Source of the DNA: Dendrolimus kikuchii
Taxonomy: Eukaryota; Arthropoda; Insecta; Lepidoptera; Lasiocampidae
Assembly (NCBI GenBank): GCA_019925095.2
Contig: CM034388.1
Location: forward strand, 8,082,501-8,146,500
Length of the DNA stretch: 64,000 nt
Direction: 5' to 3'
This document shows positions 1 to 36,339 of the stretch, one piece after another; position 1 is the first letter of the stretch; the number at the start of each line of letters is the position of its first letter. The translations under genes and the position numbers were made by a program. Below the pieces are notes generated by a model. The model made no database searches and was not told where the DNA came from. It worked only from the letters and a program-made list of their open reading frames with translations.

Positions 1-2
1 AT

Positions 3-23037
<23,035 letters not shown>

Positions 23038-23968
23038 GTATCAGAGTAATTCGTGTGGGAGTAACGCAAATGCGATTATCAGTCGCGGGCACGATTATTA
23101 ATCGCATTTTTTAACTTAAGTTTGCGGCTTTTTAAAAATCTTATCGCAGGTACGATAACATTTTAGCGATTAGATTGTGTATTTGATTATATAAAGATAT
23201 TAGATTGAAAATAAGTTGACACGTTATTATATCGAGATATATATCGGGCAGGGGTAATTTGAAACCAAAATCTGATTCTTAATTAAAATAACAGGATTAA
23301 GAGACAAAAAATATCAGTAAAAGTAGAGCCTCATTACTAATCCAATTAAATTTACTAAATATTAAAGTCGCTAAAATATTTTTTATGAAATGAAATTTTA
23401 ATTTTGAATATTTATAAATAAAATATATAAAAGATCTTTCAGCAATATTGTGTGATTTGTTTTTTAAATCATGTCTCTTAATTATATATATTATATCGAA
23501 GACTGAATAGCTATTTGCTTTAAGCGACATTTTGAGAAACACGTAAGCGTATAATTTATTCATAGTTGCATTTCAGACTCTTGAAAATATAAATAACCTT
23601 AATTATTATTGATATCTATAGAATAGGTTTTTTTAGATTTGAAGCTTCTCTATTGTGCAACGAAAGTAATTAAAATGTAGCCTAAACCAAATAACGTTTT
23701 AGCCCTCAATATGATTATAATTAAAGCAATCTTTGTTGCGATCGAAAGAAGCAAAAATGTCAATCCCTAATTTATCCATCCCTTCTAAGAAAGATACGTA
23801 CAAAACTATTAATTTCTAAACTGTAATGGAATAGTTTTTTCTACTATTCTATATTATCGCAAAATATGCGAGTAATCGGGACGATGCAATAAAAATTAAA
23901 CTAAATGTATTTCAATCAGACCACGAGGAGGTTTGTTTGAAATATTAAGCATGGAGGAAGAATACTAA
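23038..23968 (+). other. Sik3 3' UTR and downstream, unresolved end
   Basis: AT-rich non-coding sequence after the TAG. Several AATAAA-like hexamers exist (e.g. AATAAAATATATAAAAGATC near 23415), and I cannot choose the cleavage site. No other feature seen. Confidence 0.4.
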
Positions 23969-24112
23969 TAGCCGGTTCCTATATTTTACTATTCATTCAC
24001 TTGCAGTTGCACCATCGGTAGAATTTTGACATTACTTATATAGGAGCTTATGTCAAATTTTAGCCGATAGTAAAGCAAATGAACAGTGGGTGATATATAG
24101 GAACCGGCCATA
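23969..24112. repeat. ~144-bp MITE, copy 1
   Basis: Inverted ends GCCGGTTCCTATA (23971) and TATAGGAACCGGC (24096-24108) with partly self-complementary interior (TTTGACATTACTTATATAGG / ATGTCAAATTTTAGCC). A related copy is at 59208-59340. Confidence 0.75.
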
Positions 24113-24119
24113 AGGAATG

Positions 24120-27100
24120 ACAATCTACCAGTAAAAGACTGAATTCTTAATACACACAGGCGGCGCCATCAGGTCTTTTGTCCGTCTTGTTTTTATAGAA
24201 ACTTTCAATCGATGTCTTGATTATGTTTAAAACTTATACCTGTTATGAAGTCCTAGTAAGTTTCTCTTGGATTTCATAACAAAAATTATGAAAGAAGAAC
24301 GCTTCAGTATAAAATACTCTTAATTGTGAAATTTGAAAGCTCGATGAATTTAATATTGTGACCGATTAACTAGACAAGGACGAAATTTTCAGATCAAACT
24401 TTCTGTAAAAACAATAACGGACGCTGGAGCCACTGGTGTGCCACCTGTGTTGCAAGAGTGTGTTCCAATTAACGTGTTTTCACTGGACTGTTGTCATTCT
24501 TTAGCATTCCTCCGTGGTGTTTACAAATATATTTTCCGTTAATATAATTAAATTTTAGGATTCTAACAATCTTTATTTTATATACATAATATTATAATCG
24601 AATTAATGCATTTATTAAATTAATACTAACAAATGACCGCAAGTTTGTTGACTTTTAAACTAATACTGACTGAGAGTGTTTTTGCAAGATTGAGTATTCT
24701 TCATAATTAGAAAATATAAAATGACAGGGATATCTCGAGGGCTTCTACGAACAGTCGAGTCAAGTGCAAAATTCTAATTTTACAGGAGAGCGCGTCAAAT
24801 ATAATAGTTTATAATTTTTCTGGTTTTACTAGAACTATAATTTTCCCAGTTTGTGTTTTAATAACTATCTGTGTATGTGATTAATTGGGTATTAGAATAG
24901 TAAACCTATAAGTTTCTGATATTTTGTAGTCGACTCAATATACAACAGTAGAAACATACATGAGTACTTATAATTATTAAAAGTATGTAGACATTTCCAA
25001 TAATAAGAGATTATTACACGCGGTTTTGGGAAATTTACTTGCGCTGTACGTATTTTTTGCTTACTTGCTATCTCAATATACGTCGTATGGAAAACGTAAA
25101 TCTCAACTTGCGTAAGTATACGCCAAATTATCTTCGTAACTATTCGTAACTTTCAAAATGTTATGATCAATGTTGGTAAATGAGGTCTTCTGGTGACCAA
25201 AACCATCAGAAAGTAGAAATACGTAAAATTAGTTAAAAGTAGGAGCCATCGATCTATTCAATACATTATTCTGTTCATCGTCTATCTCTTTCCAAAATGT
25301 ATTTTCTTCCAGATTTTTTACATTCCCGTGGAAAATCGTTAAGACTTACTAATGTTGCTAAAATGCTCTACTACCAGCCGTCAGTATGTATTTCTTTCTT
25401 ACTTCAATTTTCAATAATCAGAATGAACATAAAATACATTGACCCTATGTACGATACATAAAACTATTATTCTATTCCATTCCTTATATTGATGTATTAT
25501 TACTGTTTTTTGTGAACATTTTACAATTATTTTGAAAATTGACAATTTAGAACAAATGAACAAAAAGATACGTTGACACGAAAACGATGCATTCATAATT
25601 TATAGCTTCACAAAAATAAGAGTTCACGTATAAACAAGCTTGATGACCCTCCACAAATTTCTAATATTCCTAATCTTATTAAATTATTTAGGAAACGTGT
25701 GGTATCTATAATATGTAGTACGGAAAAATCTAGAGTCTAAAGACATCCAGACTAAACCTATAAAACAGTTAAAACTTACTACATCAATAAATTCACTAGT
25801 GTTTATTCAGTAACACCTTTATTATACAGACTTGCCTGTTTTACAATTTTATAATTAGTTAATTGCACATAAATGTATAAAATACTTCATTATTAATAAA
25901 CCAATAATATTTATTCCAAAAATTATTATTAATTAATGAATAAAAAAACTTTATAATAATGTAATAATTTGTTCTTTCTAGAATAATTTCATTCTACTTT
26001 ATATTTCGAATACAGTGAAAGAGTTAGTTTGAGAAATAATTTTTTACCGCTACCTTATGTTTTATCATTATAACTATTTTCAAAATATTTAAAAGCCGTA
26101 AAATGTAGAGTATATTTCGTAACAATACAGCAAATATTATTTTTACATTGAATGTGTTTTAAATATTTTATAATCGAACCGCTCGCAATAATCGTGATTC
26201 TAAAAGCATGGAAGAAGAATATTGGCTGTAGATGGCGCATGTCATTTTTATTTAGATTTTTATAACATATTTTGTTATGACCAAATAAGTTGCAAATTGA
26301 AAAGAAATATATTGAAACTTTCGTTTTTGAATTATTTGGTCTAAACATTATATATGTTTAGACCAAATCACTCAATCATTTTCAATAAACATATATTATT
26401 TTAAATAAGTGGCAACGGTCATGCTTAGTATTCTAAATTAGAAGCACGATAGTAGTAGCGTAGGGGATGGGGGTAATAAAATTCACACTGCGCACGTAAC
26501 AAAACAAGTATTCACCTCACTAGCGAGAAAATTATACATGTAAACATTGATCATTCTAACCAATTTATATTTGGATCAGTTAAAACTTTTTTTTATTACA
26601 AACTTAGTTTTTCGTAGAATACTGTGTTGTATATATTTATTTCGTATATTATAAAAAAATCTTACAAAATAAACGTGTATCTGAGCATTTCTTGACTAAA
26701 TGAAATAAGAAGTTAAGCATTTTAATTGAAAATACTTTCCACTGAGTGAGTTACGTGACAATTTTTATCACTAAGTGAAAAGTTTTCAGGTGACAGAAGC
26801 ACACTTTTTTAGCTAGTGAGGTGTTAAGTAAAAAAAAAATTTGTTGATTTTGTTTTTTTATATTAAAAATGGGATAACAAATTTCAATAAATGCCATTAC
26901 GCTATTCACTACCCAATGTTGGAAATTATTTCTCAAACAATGCTTATAATCTTTGAATACATGATAAATATTATACGTAAGTGATATTTTAGATTAATAA
27001 TGCGATATCGAAAGCTTTGTACATAATTAATGTTGTAATTTAATAACTATAGGTGCAATGTAATAATTAATTTTAAATTAGTTTCCAATTAGTCTGAAAT

Positions 27101-30100
27101 TCCTTTTTAAAAGAAAAAATGTTTTTACTTGCTAGATTATAACAAATTATATATTATTTATAACAATTTTTGTATGAAATAACAATATAAAAGAAAAATA
27201 GAGAATAATAATATAATCGGCTAATAACAAAACTTTGAAAACCTCCTAAATCCTTCATAAACTAGATGGCGTCACACGTTACTCTTTCTGTGCGTCTTAT
27301 CATTTAAAACATACTTAATTTTTAAACAGAGTCTCAAGCGCAGGTAGACGCTCTAGTTTTGCGGCAATTTCTTGCTGCAATCATTCAGTCGTCAAGTTGC
27401 TGCCATCGATATTGCGCGACAATTACGGCGTTCATTTGCATTTTGCTGCAAGTCCAGGCACTGGCAACGTTGCTGGGCGATGTTTTACAGCAATATTTCT
27501 AGTAACATGCATTTCAATGGCCTGTTGACGGGCGTTTTAGTCTCTTTTCAGTATTTGACTCGTTTTCTGTAAATTTTCCCCTATTTAATTATATTTGACA
27601 AACTACCCACGTTTACAAGTAACAATAAAAAATATTACAGTACCAAACAGGTATTATTCGCTAGGCCTGTCCAATACGGATTGGCAAGTTTCAACGTCGA
27701 TAATCTCCATTTGTTACCCTCGCGATTATTTCCTATATCTTACTTACTATCCATTGTTTTAGTTTATATAATTTATATAAAACCGACATTTATAAAAATT
27801 TGCGTCTTTAATCTGTAATAAGACAAATGAATACATAATAGTGTATAGAAACTAGCCGTTAGTAATTGCGATAATACAAACAATTAACCAGAGAAAACTG
27901 CCAAGCGATCTTCTGTCAGGATCTTTATCAATATTACTGTAAAGAGGTACCTTTAACCAGTGAGCCACATGGTACAATCGCATCAAACGATTAAGTGTTT
28001 TTTTTTTGTACTATACAAAAATGGAACATAGAATTTATTCGGTTATGATTACGTAAATTGTTATAATATACAAAAGTAAATCTAGAAGTTACCGCTATCT
28101 TATCTTAAACGTCATTTGTAACCAAATAGTATTTTTGCTTCAAATCATGTATTAAACTACTATTATTATTGCATTAACACTTTAATTTTTGTTTCAATAA
28201 ACATTAGTGAAACAAAAATTGACAGTATGAAAACAAAAAATATTTTAAAAAATATTTGCAACAAAAATAACTATATATTTAGGTATATATGTTGTTTAAG
28301 ATAAGCCAGCAGTAATAGCTCGAAGTTGTACGATGTTACGTACGTATAAATCAATAAGAAAAAAGTTTGTATGGATGCCTGTTTGTTCGTTATTCACGGT
28401 CCAAGTTGTGAAATGATTTTTTTTTTCAAATTTGATATATAGTAACTATACCAGAAGATGACGTAGATCAGTTATTCGAATTCGACTAAATGTAAGTTTA
28501 AATTGTGCGCCAAGCATGGCTGAAAATTCCCGCACCCCTAGTGCCGACGCGGCGAACGCGTGTTATGCTCTGTGTAGATAAATATAACTTATTTTTAGTT
28601 TTATTTTTAAAACGTGTTTTTTAGAAGAATTCAAACTAAAAATGAAAGCGTTCATAAATTTCTTTGAAACATATTTTAAATAATAAAATGTCAAAAAATG
28701 GTAGCGAATTACATGTGGTACCATATAGACATGTATTTAGGAACTTTTCAGATACATTATAACATTCACAACTTAGACCATTCTTAGTGAAAAGATAAAC
28801 ATGTATACTGACTTTGTTACTTACATATAGGTGAAATGTACATTTAAATTAACATGTGTTTATATAAATGAATAGGATTTTAATTTAAGTAACGCCATAA
28901 GTAAAGTAAGAGCCATGTTATCAAAATAATTGATATAATAATGTAAATATTAAAATATTATATTTAAAATAAATTTCCGATTCCAATTATGTTTAAAGAG
29001 TGGTTTTATTTTGGTCTCTTTCTCTATAGTTTATGTACAGTTCACAAGGATAGATACGAACAGCTTTTCATGAAACTATCAGTGCCGTAAATAGGGCGGT
29101 GCCACCGGTGCCCAGGCACAGGGCGTAGACTCTGGGGGACGCGAGAATGGCCACACCAGGCAGGACTATTATTTTTTCGGTTTGCTCCTGATAAGTTCCT
29201 GCTGCGCCCCTAGTGCTCGTTTCCAACACATACGTACCTATATGCCAGTATCATCAAAAACGCCGGTTAAAAATATCGCGCTAATTTCTAGTTCCTTAAA
29301 AATTGATTTTTCTTCCAAAATATTAGATAATTGGTTCACCAACACCAAGGTGCTTGTGCGTTATTTCATCACCCTGAATGTAATAAAGTAGGCCTATACA
29401 TAGCATTGCTCTAACTAGAGTACCTATAATATCTAAAAAAAACAAGGGCGCATTCATAGAAGCTCGCATAGGAGGCTATTTATGACACTGGAAACTATTT
29501 AAGATTCATAGTCAAACTCTAACCTAAATCGATATACAAAGGTGAAGGCAGAAAAGAGACCTCATCATGGGGCCTTGTGGTATGAGTCCAATAATTATTG
29601 TCTGTGTGTCACAGCTGAAGTGATTATCTGGATAACCTATTAAAGATATATTTGGCACTCATCTAAGATTTTTTTCTTCAAAAATATATCAAACAAAATT
29701 TTTTTTAACATCGACAAGAGAGTGGGCCCGATAGAGTTTATAAGTTACATGAAAAATACGCAACAGTCGATATGACAATATATTAAATGGGCAAATTTCG
29801 TGTATATAATTTAATTTATATTATTTTATTTACAGCTAGCAGCCCGCCCCGCCTTCGTACGGGTATCTAAGATTTTTTACATAGCCTATGTCAACCGGGG
29901 GTAGATATGTGCAAGATCTCCTCCCGTAATACCGCTGCTAGGGGCCCTCCACATCTAGGGAGCGGAGGAGTCATCCCCCTGTTGACGAAGTGAGTCTGCA
30001 CTGCTTCCCGGGGCATTCTCAAGCACTGATGCGCTAGGATCAGCGTGGGCGTAAGCAAGTCTCACGCTCTTCCTGCCATAAGCGCGGGGCACATGGGAGG

Positions 30101-30990
30101 AGGGTGGGGTGGTTTTAGTGGAGTATTGAGTATTCGAGTCTCCACACATGCCGGAGATTGACTCTGGTGGCTATTCGTGGCTTCACCTCACATTACTTCG
30201 GTCCAATCCCTAGCAAACGACCCGGTAGTGTGAGAAAAGTATTTACCCCGCCTCAAGAAAAAAAAGAAAGCTTGCCAACAGTGAAAGAATTTTTCAAATC
30301 GGTTTAGTTTTGAAGCCTATTCAAAGCAAACAAATCAAATCCTCTTTATATTATTAGTATAGATAAATAATGCCCGCTTCTTCGTCCACGCTTGACTTAA
30401 AATTAGCTAGCTATCGTTTTAGTGAAAACTGTGTCGGAATAAGCTAACTTTTATGCACCCGTACAACTTTGAACTGCTCCCGTGATAAAAAGTATCACAC
30501 ATTTTATTATATATAATTTGCTATCGATCAATGAAAAAATCGCATTTGAATTCGATTTTTTTTTCAATCTGGCTGCATTTTTTAAGCCAGAATCCCTTTT
30601 GGGCATCCTCAGAATGTCAGATCCTCATCTGGATGAATGGTTTAGGAACGCATAAATCCACATAATATTGGACACACATACAAACATTGAATTTTATTTA
30701 TATAGATTTTTAAACCAGTAACTTTTTCAGGCGTTCTCAGAATACCCTCCCAAAGTTTCATCATAATCTGACCAATGGTTTAGGAGCCCATCCAGGACAA
30801 ACATACAAACACGGATTTTTATTTATAAGAAAGAAGATAAGTAGATATCAGTGCGTATCAGAGATCATGGATATTGGAGAGTGATTTCAAATTACGTGTA
30901 TTCGATATCTGGCCGAGATGCATGCACCACTTGGGCAATTTTATGACCTAACTGCATTATTACAATGACCACGTTCTGACCGGTGAAGGA
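24120..30990. other. Gene-free AT-rich intergenic stretch
   Basis: No ORF with recognisable homology. It contains a short perfect palindrome at 26332-26367. At 29820-30360 is a repeat that begins AGCTAGCAGCCCGCCCCGCC and holds a GC-rich inserted segment (29900-30245) of unknown type. At 29080-29130 is an GTAAATAGGGCGGTGCCACC stretch that resembles DNA-transposon ends. Repeats lie at 30375-30680 and 30700-30835. The ORF at 27372-27572 has no support. Confidence 0.55.
26332..26367. repeat. Perfect short palindrome
   Basis: ATTTGGTCTAAACAT, a short AT spacer, then ATGTTTAGACCAAAT: a 15-bp perfect stem. It could be a DNA-transposon footprint or a hairpin; no flanking support. Confidence 0.7.
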
Positions 30991-30999
30991 AAATACTTA

Positions 31000-32445
31000 G
31001 TCTGACCATAAATACTGTTACAATTAAAAAGAAACTAAATATTACATTTGAATTTGGAATCTGTCATGTTTATATAATTTTTCATTGCGTTTTCTCATTT
31101 TGGCGGCAATACATTGTAGAACATTTTGCGATATTAAAATGGAGAGAACCGAATCGTTGTGATTGCATTACACAAAGTAGGTATGGAGCCAAATGCAATT
31201 TTTAAAACTCTCCATACGCTTGGTATTAGTCAAATGTTTGTGTACCGGGCTATTAATAGGTACAATGAGACCTCCTCTGTTTGTGACAGAAAAAGATCTG
31301 GCCGTCCACGTACTGTTCGTACAAAAATGGTGCTCAAAGCAGTAAGTGAAAGAATTCGAAGAAATTCTGTCCGAAAGCAAAAGATTTTATCTCGGGAGAT
31401 GAAGATATCACCTAGTATTAACGACAAAAAAGGTTTCATTTTATTTTAGTTCAAATTCGAATTATTTAAATATATTATATGTCATATTAGAAAAGACATT
31501 CACAATAATACATTATAATACAGAAAACATTTATTTTATTAATTAATTCAACTATTTATTCCTTCTGCAACACCTAGAACCATGTCGCGTATTTTAAAAG
31601 ATGACTTAGGACTTGCAGCCTATAAGAGACCCACTGGTCATTTCTTAACTCATAATTTAAAAAAAAGTAGAGTGGTAAAATCGAAACACCTACTGTAGCG
31701 GTACGCAAAGGGAGGTCACAGAAAATTTTTATTTACTGATGAGAAAATTTTTAGAATTGAGCAACAATTTTAACAAACAAAATGACCGTATTGATGCTCA
31801 AAGCTCTTAGGAAGCTTCTCAATTAGCCAACAGAGTGCAACGTGGGCATTATCCGTCTTCAGTGATGGTTTGGTGGGGTGTTAGTTATGAAGGAGTGACT
31901 GAGCCATATTATTGTGAAAAAGGTATCACAACATCGGCACAAGTGTATCAAAATACCATTCTTGAGAAAGTAGTTAAGCCCCTTAACAACATCATGTTCA
32001 ATAACCAAGATCCTTCCAGCAGGACTCGGCGCCGGGTCATAAAGCTCGGTCCACGCAGTCTTGGTTGGAAACGAACGTTTCGGACTTCATCAGAGCTGAA
32101 GACTGGCCGTCGTCTAGTCTCGATCTTAATCCGCTGGATTATGATTTATGGTCAGTTTTAGAGAGTACGGCTTGCTCTAAACGCCATGATAATTTGGAGT
32201 CCCTAAAACAATCCATACGATTGGCAGTGAAGAGTTTCCCCATGGAAAGAGTGGGTGCTTCTATTGATAACTGGCCTCAACGTTTAAAGGACTGTATTGC
32301 AGCCAATGGAGACTACTTCGAATAAGCTTTTTATATTTTAAATTGTTTTATATTTATGTATTAAACTAACACACTGTAAAACTTATAAATGTTATTTGCA
32401 ATAGAAAAAAAATGTTTCTTTGTTTCTTGCGTTGCGTGTCGAGAT
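31000..32445 (+). mobile_element. maT-like (DD37D) Tc1/mariner copy 1, degenerate
   Basis: Left terminal repeat GTCTGACCATAAATACTGTT starts after TA at 30998-30999. Transposase pieces occur at 31159-31439, 31580-31830, 31835-32010 and 32065-32325, including LHTLGISQMFVYRAINRY, CDRKRSGRPR, QQDSAPGHKA and LDLNPLDYDLWSVLE. Counting from the D of QQDS to the D of PLDY gives 37 intervening residues, the DD37D spacing of the maT clade. Damage includes a 162-bp insertion (31416-31577), stop codons and frameshifts. The right terminal repeat is absent: similarity to copy 2 stops near 32425. Confidence 0.85.
31416..31577. repeat. 162-bp insertion inside maT copy 1 with CACCTAG duplication
   Basis: Copy 2 reads ATCACCTAGAACCATG without interruption. 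Copy 1 has CACCTAG at 31409-31415 and again at 31571-31577 around AT-rich DNA. The 7-bp duplication suggests a mobile insertion of unknown class. Confidence 0.75.
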
Positions 32446-34386
32446 AACCGATGTATCAAACTCGACTAACCGCCTTGATCAAACGTGAAGATTATAATGT
32501 CCATTTCGCCTAAAAAGCGGGGACACCCGAGTCCAACATTGACGCATTTATGGGCTGTTATTACAGTATAGGTGATTATAGTGAGCAAACCCGAAAAGGT
32601 ACCTAATTCATTAATAAAACATCAATTAAAATTGTTATTTATTTCCAACAGGATATGATATGCTAAACATATTAAAGGTCCCGGCGTCGACCGCCCCCTG
32701 TTCCCGTTTCCGTAATAATAAAAAGGATATCCCATACGTTGTCTGTTTGTCTGCACATCCGGGAAGATAATTGTTTCCTTGTACAAGGAATATATTAATT
32801 GATGATTTTAATCATAACGTATACTTTGAAGATACACACGCCTGTAGAGCATTTTAGAATATCATATAATAAAATAAATTGTAGAAATGTATATACGTAT
32901 AAGTACGCATATAACTTGAGAACGACTTTAGCGATTATGATGAATATTTTTGTGTCTTTGATCCTCGGATGATTTAAATTCACAATTGGAACCGGGAGGA
33001 GGCATTAGAAACGGGTCCTAGATTTTATTATTTTAGGGCAAGACAACATCTGCCGGGATCGCTAGTTTATTATATTTTAAAAAGTGTCTGTAAAATAGAA
33101 GATTATATTATTTTTTACATGCAGTCACAAACTTTATAGAATGAATGCGTCACTATCCGTACTTATATATGCAGTGTTTTTATAGTTTGCTATGTGAATG
33201 TGTTGTGTGATGTCCAACAAAATCCCTAAAATACACCAATTTACTACATTTTACAAGCACGTCCGTTCTTTTGTATGTCACCCGGACTTCCGTCATACAC
33301 AAAAAATAAATAGACATCCTTTTTGCATTGTTGTTTTCATTCGAAACCATTTTAGTTAGGATGTTGTAAACCTTTTGAAGTCACGTACAGGGATGGTCAG
33401 TTTCTTTTTTTCAAATGTTGGTTTTAAATATAATACAACTTCCGTTTCTGTTTGTAATTTTAAACAAGTTCAAACATCCTCTCATTTCGGTTTTTTTTAC
33501 CATTTAGTCAGGGTTCATAGGTGTATAAAATGAAGCTTAAATTTTTCAATTTTAAACGCAAACATTAGTAATATAATTTAGATTTTACATATTACTTTTG
33601 GTATATTCTCAAGCGTGTCTGAATGGTATTGGCCCCAAAGTGAGAGCTGTCCGTTATATAATATCACTCATAACACAAGTGTAACTTTCTTGGCTTGGTA
33701 ATGTACAATCATAGATTACATATTAATACAATAACTGTGTCATCTGTGTGTGTCCCATTATTAAAAAAAAAGAAATTTAAAAGATTACAAAAGCATCGCA
33801 TGTTGGGTCCTTCAATTCGTCACTATAATTTTACAATAGCAAAGCTGAGTTTAATTTGGTGGGATGCCGTGATCGTCGCCACGTGCAGCCGCTGCGAGGC
33901 ATAGGCCCGGTGCGTATGCGCCGACAAAACGGAAGTCAGGTGTTCACAATCGGTATTAGCTAGTTCATTTTTAGACCTGACAACAGTAACTAAGGTTACA
34001 GAAACCGCACTAAAATGAAAGTCATTTAGTAAACGGAACGTCAAACAAGAGGGTTATTTCGTTGGACAGTCTCCGAACCCCGCAGTTCACACAATGATAG
34101 AAGGTGTGGTGGTAAAGTGCACAGTTAATAGTTCAAGAACATACCCCACCATACAGACTGTAAAAACGCAGGAAGACACGATTTTTTTCTGAAGCCCAAA
34201 TGAATTTAGACTCGTTTGAGTATAGGATATTACATTACATACACATTTACATTGATACACATTCATTTACATTGATGAATCTGGTAATGAAGTACCCCAG
34301 CTTACAGGTGGGAACATAGCACACTATACGGCCTTACCTGCATTTTGTAAGGAACAAGACATTAATCAGGTGTGATAAACAGCTTA
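32446..34386. other. Gene-free stretch
   Basis: AT-rich. A repeat near 32690-33070 ends with ACAACATCTGCCGGGATCGC TAGTT, similar in style to the 690-1378 family in inverted form. No supported gene. Confidence 0.5.
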
Positions 34387-35289
34387 GGTTTGAAGGGGGT
34401 GACCCTACCGATTGGAGGAGCGAGATGGAATGCTCCTCCGTCTCAAAAGAAGATCTTCCAGCGAGGCTAATGTTGTTCCTCGCAGGCCTAGGTCCGGTCT
34501 GTTATAGTTGAAATTTTGTATATATTCTTTGTATGTTTCGGGAAACGTATGTGACATTAATTATTGCACAGCGCCATCTATTGGCTTGTAAGTGTTCCAC
34601 CACACACCCCCTTGCTGAGACTGGAAGTCGATGGTAGACGAATGAAGTCGAGAGTTGTTCACAGCTATCAGTGCTTATCGTAGTATGCCAATTGCCAATT
34701 CATTTATCGTGCGTAGTGCGTAGCCGTGGTAGTAGGGATGGAGGTACATCGTGATGCAGATGTGCGATCTAACCCTATAGTGGCTACCGGTGATGATTGA
34801 TAGTGGAAGCTAGCAGGATATACTCGGTGTCTAAGTTATGCGGAGAGTGTGATGGTGATGGTGATGATGGTGCTTGAGGTTGAGGTTGAATTGATGTCCT
34901 ATGGAGTTGGAGGCTTGAGGTTGAAGTTAATTTTTGAGACTTGATTGATGGTAGTTTGAGATCTTGAAGTTATTGAAAGTTGAAGTTACTTGATTGAAGG
35001 TTGAATGAAGTTATTGAAGATTGAAAGTTGTTGAAGTGAAGGTTGCGTGTTCGTTAGTCGAGGGTCACCAGTGAAGGGGGTGACCCTACCGGTTGGAGGA
35101 GCGAGATGGAATGCTCCTCCGTCTCCAAGGAAGATCTTCCAGCGAGGCTAATGTTGTTCCTCGCAGGCCTAGGACCGGTCTGTTTTAGTTGAAATTTTGT
35201 ATATATTCTTTGTATGTTTCGGGAAACGTTTGTGACATCAATTATTGCACAGCGCCATCTATTGGCTTGTAAGTGTTCCACTACAGGTT
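34387..35289 (-). mobile_element. Non-autonomous LTR retrotransposon (TRIM-like), complete
   Basis: Two 214-bp direct repeats (34391-34604 and 35072-35285) with TG...CA ends and few differences are flanked by GGTT at 34387-34390 and 35286-35289 (4-bp target duplication). Read on the minus strand, the 5' LTR is followed after one base by TGGTGACCCT (35070-35061, primer-binding-site-like). The 3' LTR is preceded by the purine tract AAGGGGG (34613-34607). The 467-bp interior has no ORF and includes GATGGT and TTGAAG-type short repeats (~34845-35040). Confidence 0.85.
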
Positions 35290-36300
35290 TAGGATTATGG
35301 TACACTGTAGTTTCTTTATTTTCGTTTGTGCCATTCTTTCTATTTATTTAATTCATACTGCCACATTTTTTTCATGATATTGTTTCGACATTTACCTACT
35401 ATTTCTACTATTATAAAATTATCATTCAAAATACATACCACATCATTGATTTTATGAGGTGGCAGGTATAAAAATATTACAACAAAAACAAAATAGAATA
35501 AGAACTTATTACACTATGAGTAGTAGTTATAAACTAACGTGAGTTAATAAAGTATGATAATATGAGTCCACTGAGGGTTGAGGGCCCCTGCCTATATTGT
35601 ACTATCCGGGTACCCGGGATGGACCTGTCAATCCATAACAAAATTAACCGCAACGGATGTCGGCAATTTATCATATTTGCCGCCAAAATATAGCTGTTAA
35701 ACAAAAATACCGGCTTTACGCGGCATTTATTTCTTAAATAGGATCCTATTTAAGATGGCATTGTCCAAAAAAGTGTAACAAAAAAAGGTCATGTTACAAA
35801 ATCCCTCCGTTTCCTTAAAGTGACAGTTGTTATTTTTTTGTTTTTTTTTTCAGAGAACGTGTGCGAAGGCTGATCATGGCTTATTACGTTTAACAGGAAA
35901 CCTTTTTTATTAATATGAAGAATGGTTTCTTTTGTAAAATTGTAAGACGGAGTTCGAGAGAAAACATAACTTTTCGTTAAATGAAGTTTAAGATATCATT
36001 TGTCTTTTCCTTGAATTTTAGGGTTCTGATTCACACCTTCAGCATTAATAATTCCTAAGATAATCAACTGTGACATAAACAGACAGATATGAGAATGAGA
36101 GATGTTATTTATAGATACACTGTATCTATTAATTTAAAGTGTAAATTTTTTTCTTTTTAAATATCGAAACTGGAGCTCGACAAAGGAAATAGTTTAATAC
36201 TTCATCCATCATCATCTATCTCTCATCTCTGTCTATTAAATTTTATTATAAAAGTAATTATTTTTTTATATTTTATTTCTTGAGCGTACATAATATGATA
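35290..36300. other. Gene-free AT-rich stretch
   Basis: Nothing recognised with confidence. It contains a CGGGTACCCGG palindrome at ~35606 and several homopolymer runs. Confidence 0.5.
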
Positions 36301-36339
36301 ATTACAGCGTATTTATAAAATTACATATAATCTAATACA

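Noticed and set aside
27372..27572. 66-codon ORF
   Set aside because: No recognisable similarity, no splice context, and composition suggests a repeat fragment.
34391..35285. Simple tandem duplication explanation for the two 214-bp repeats
   Set aside because: TG..CA ends, GGTT target duplication, primer site and purine tract in the correct places fit an LTR element much better.
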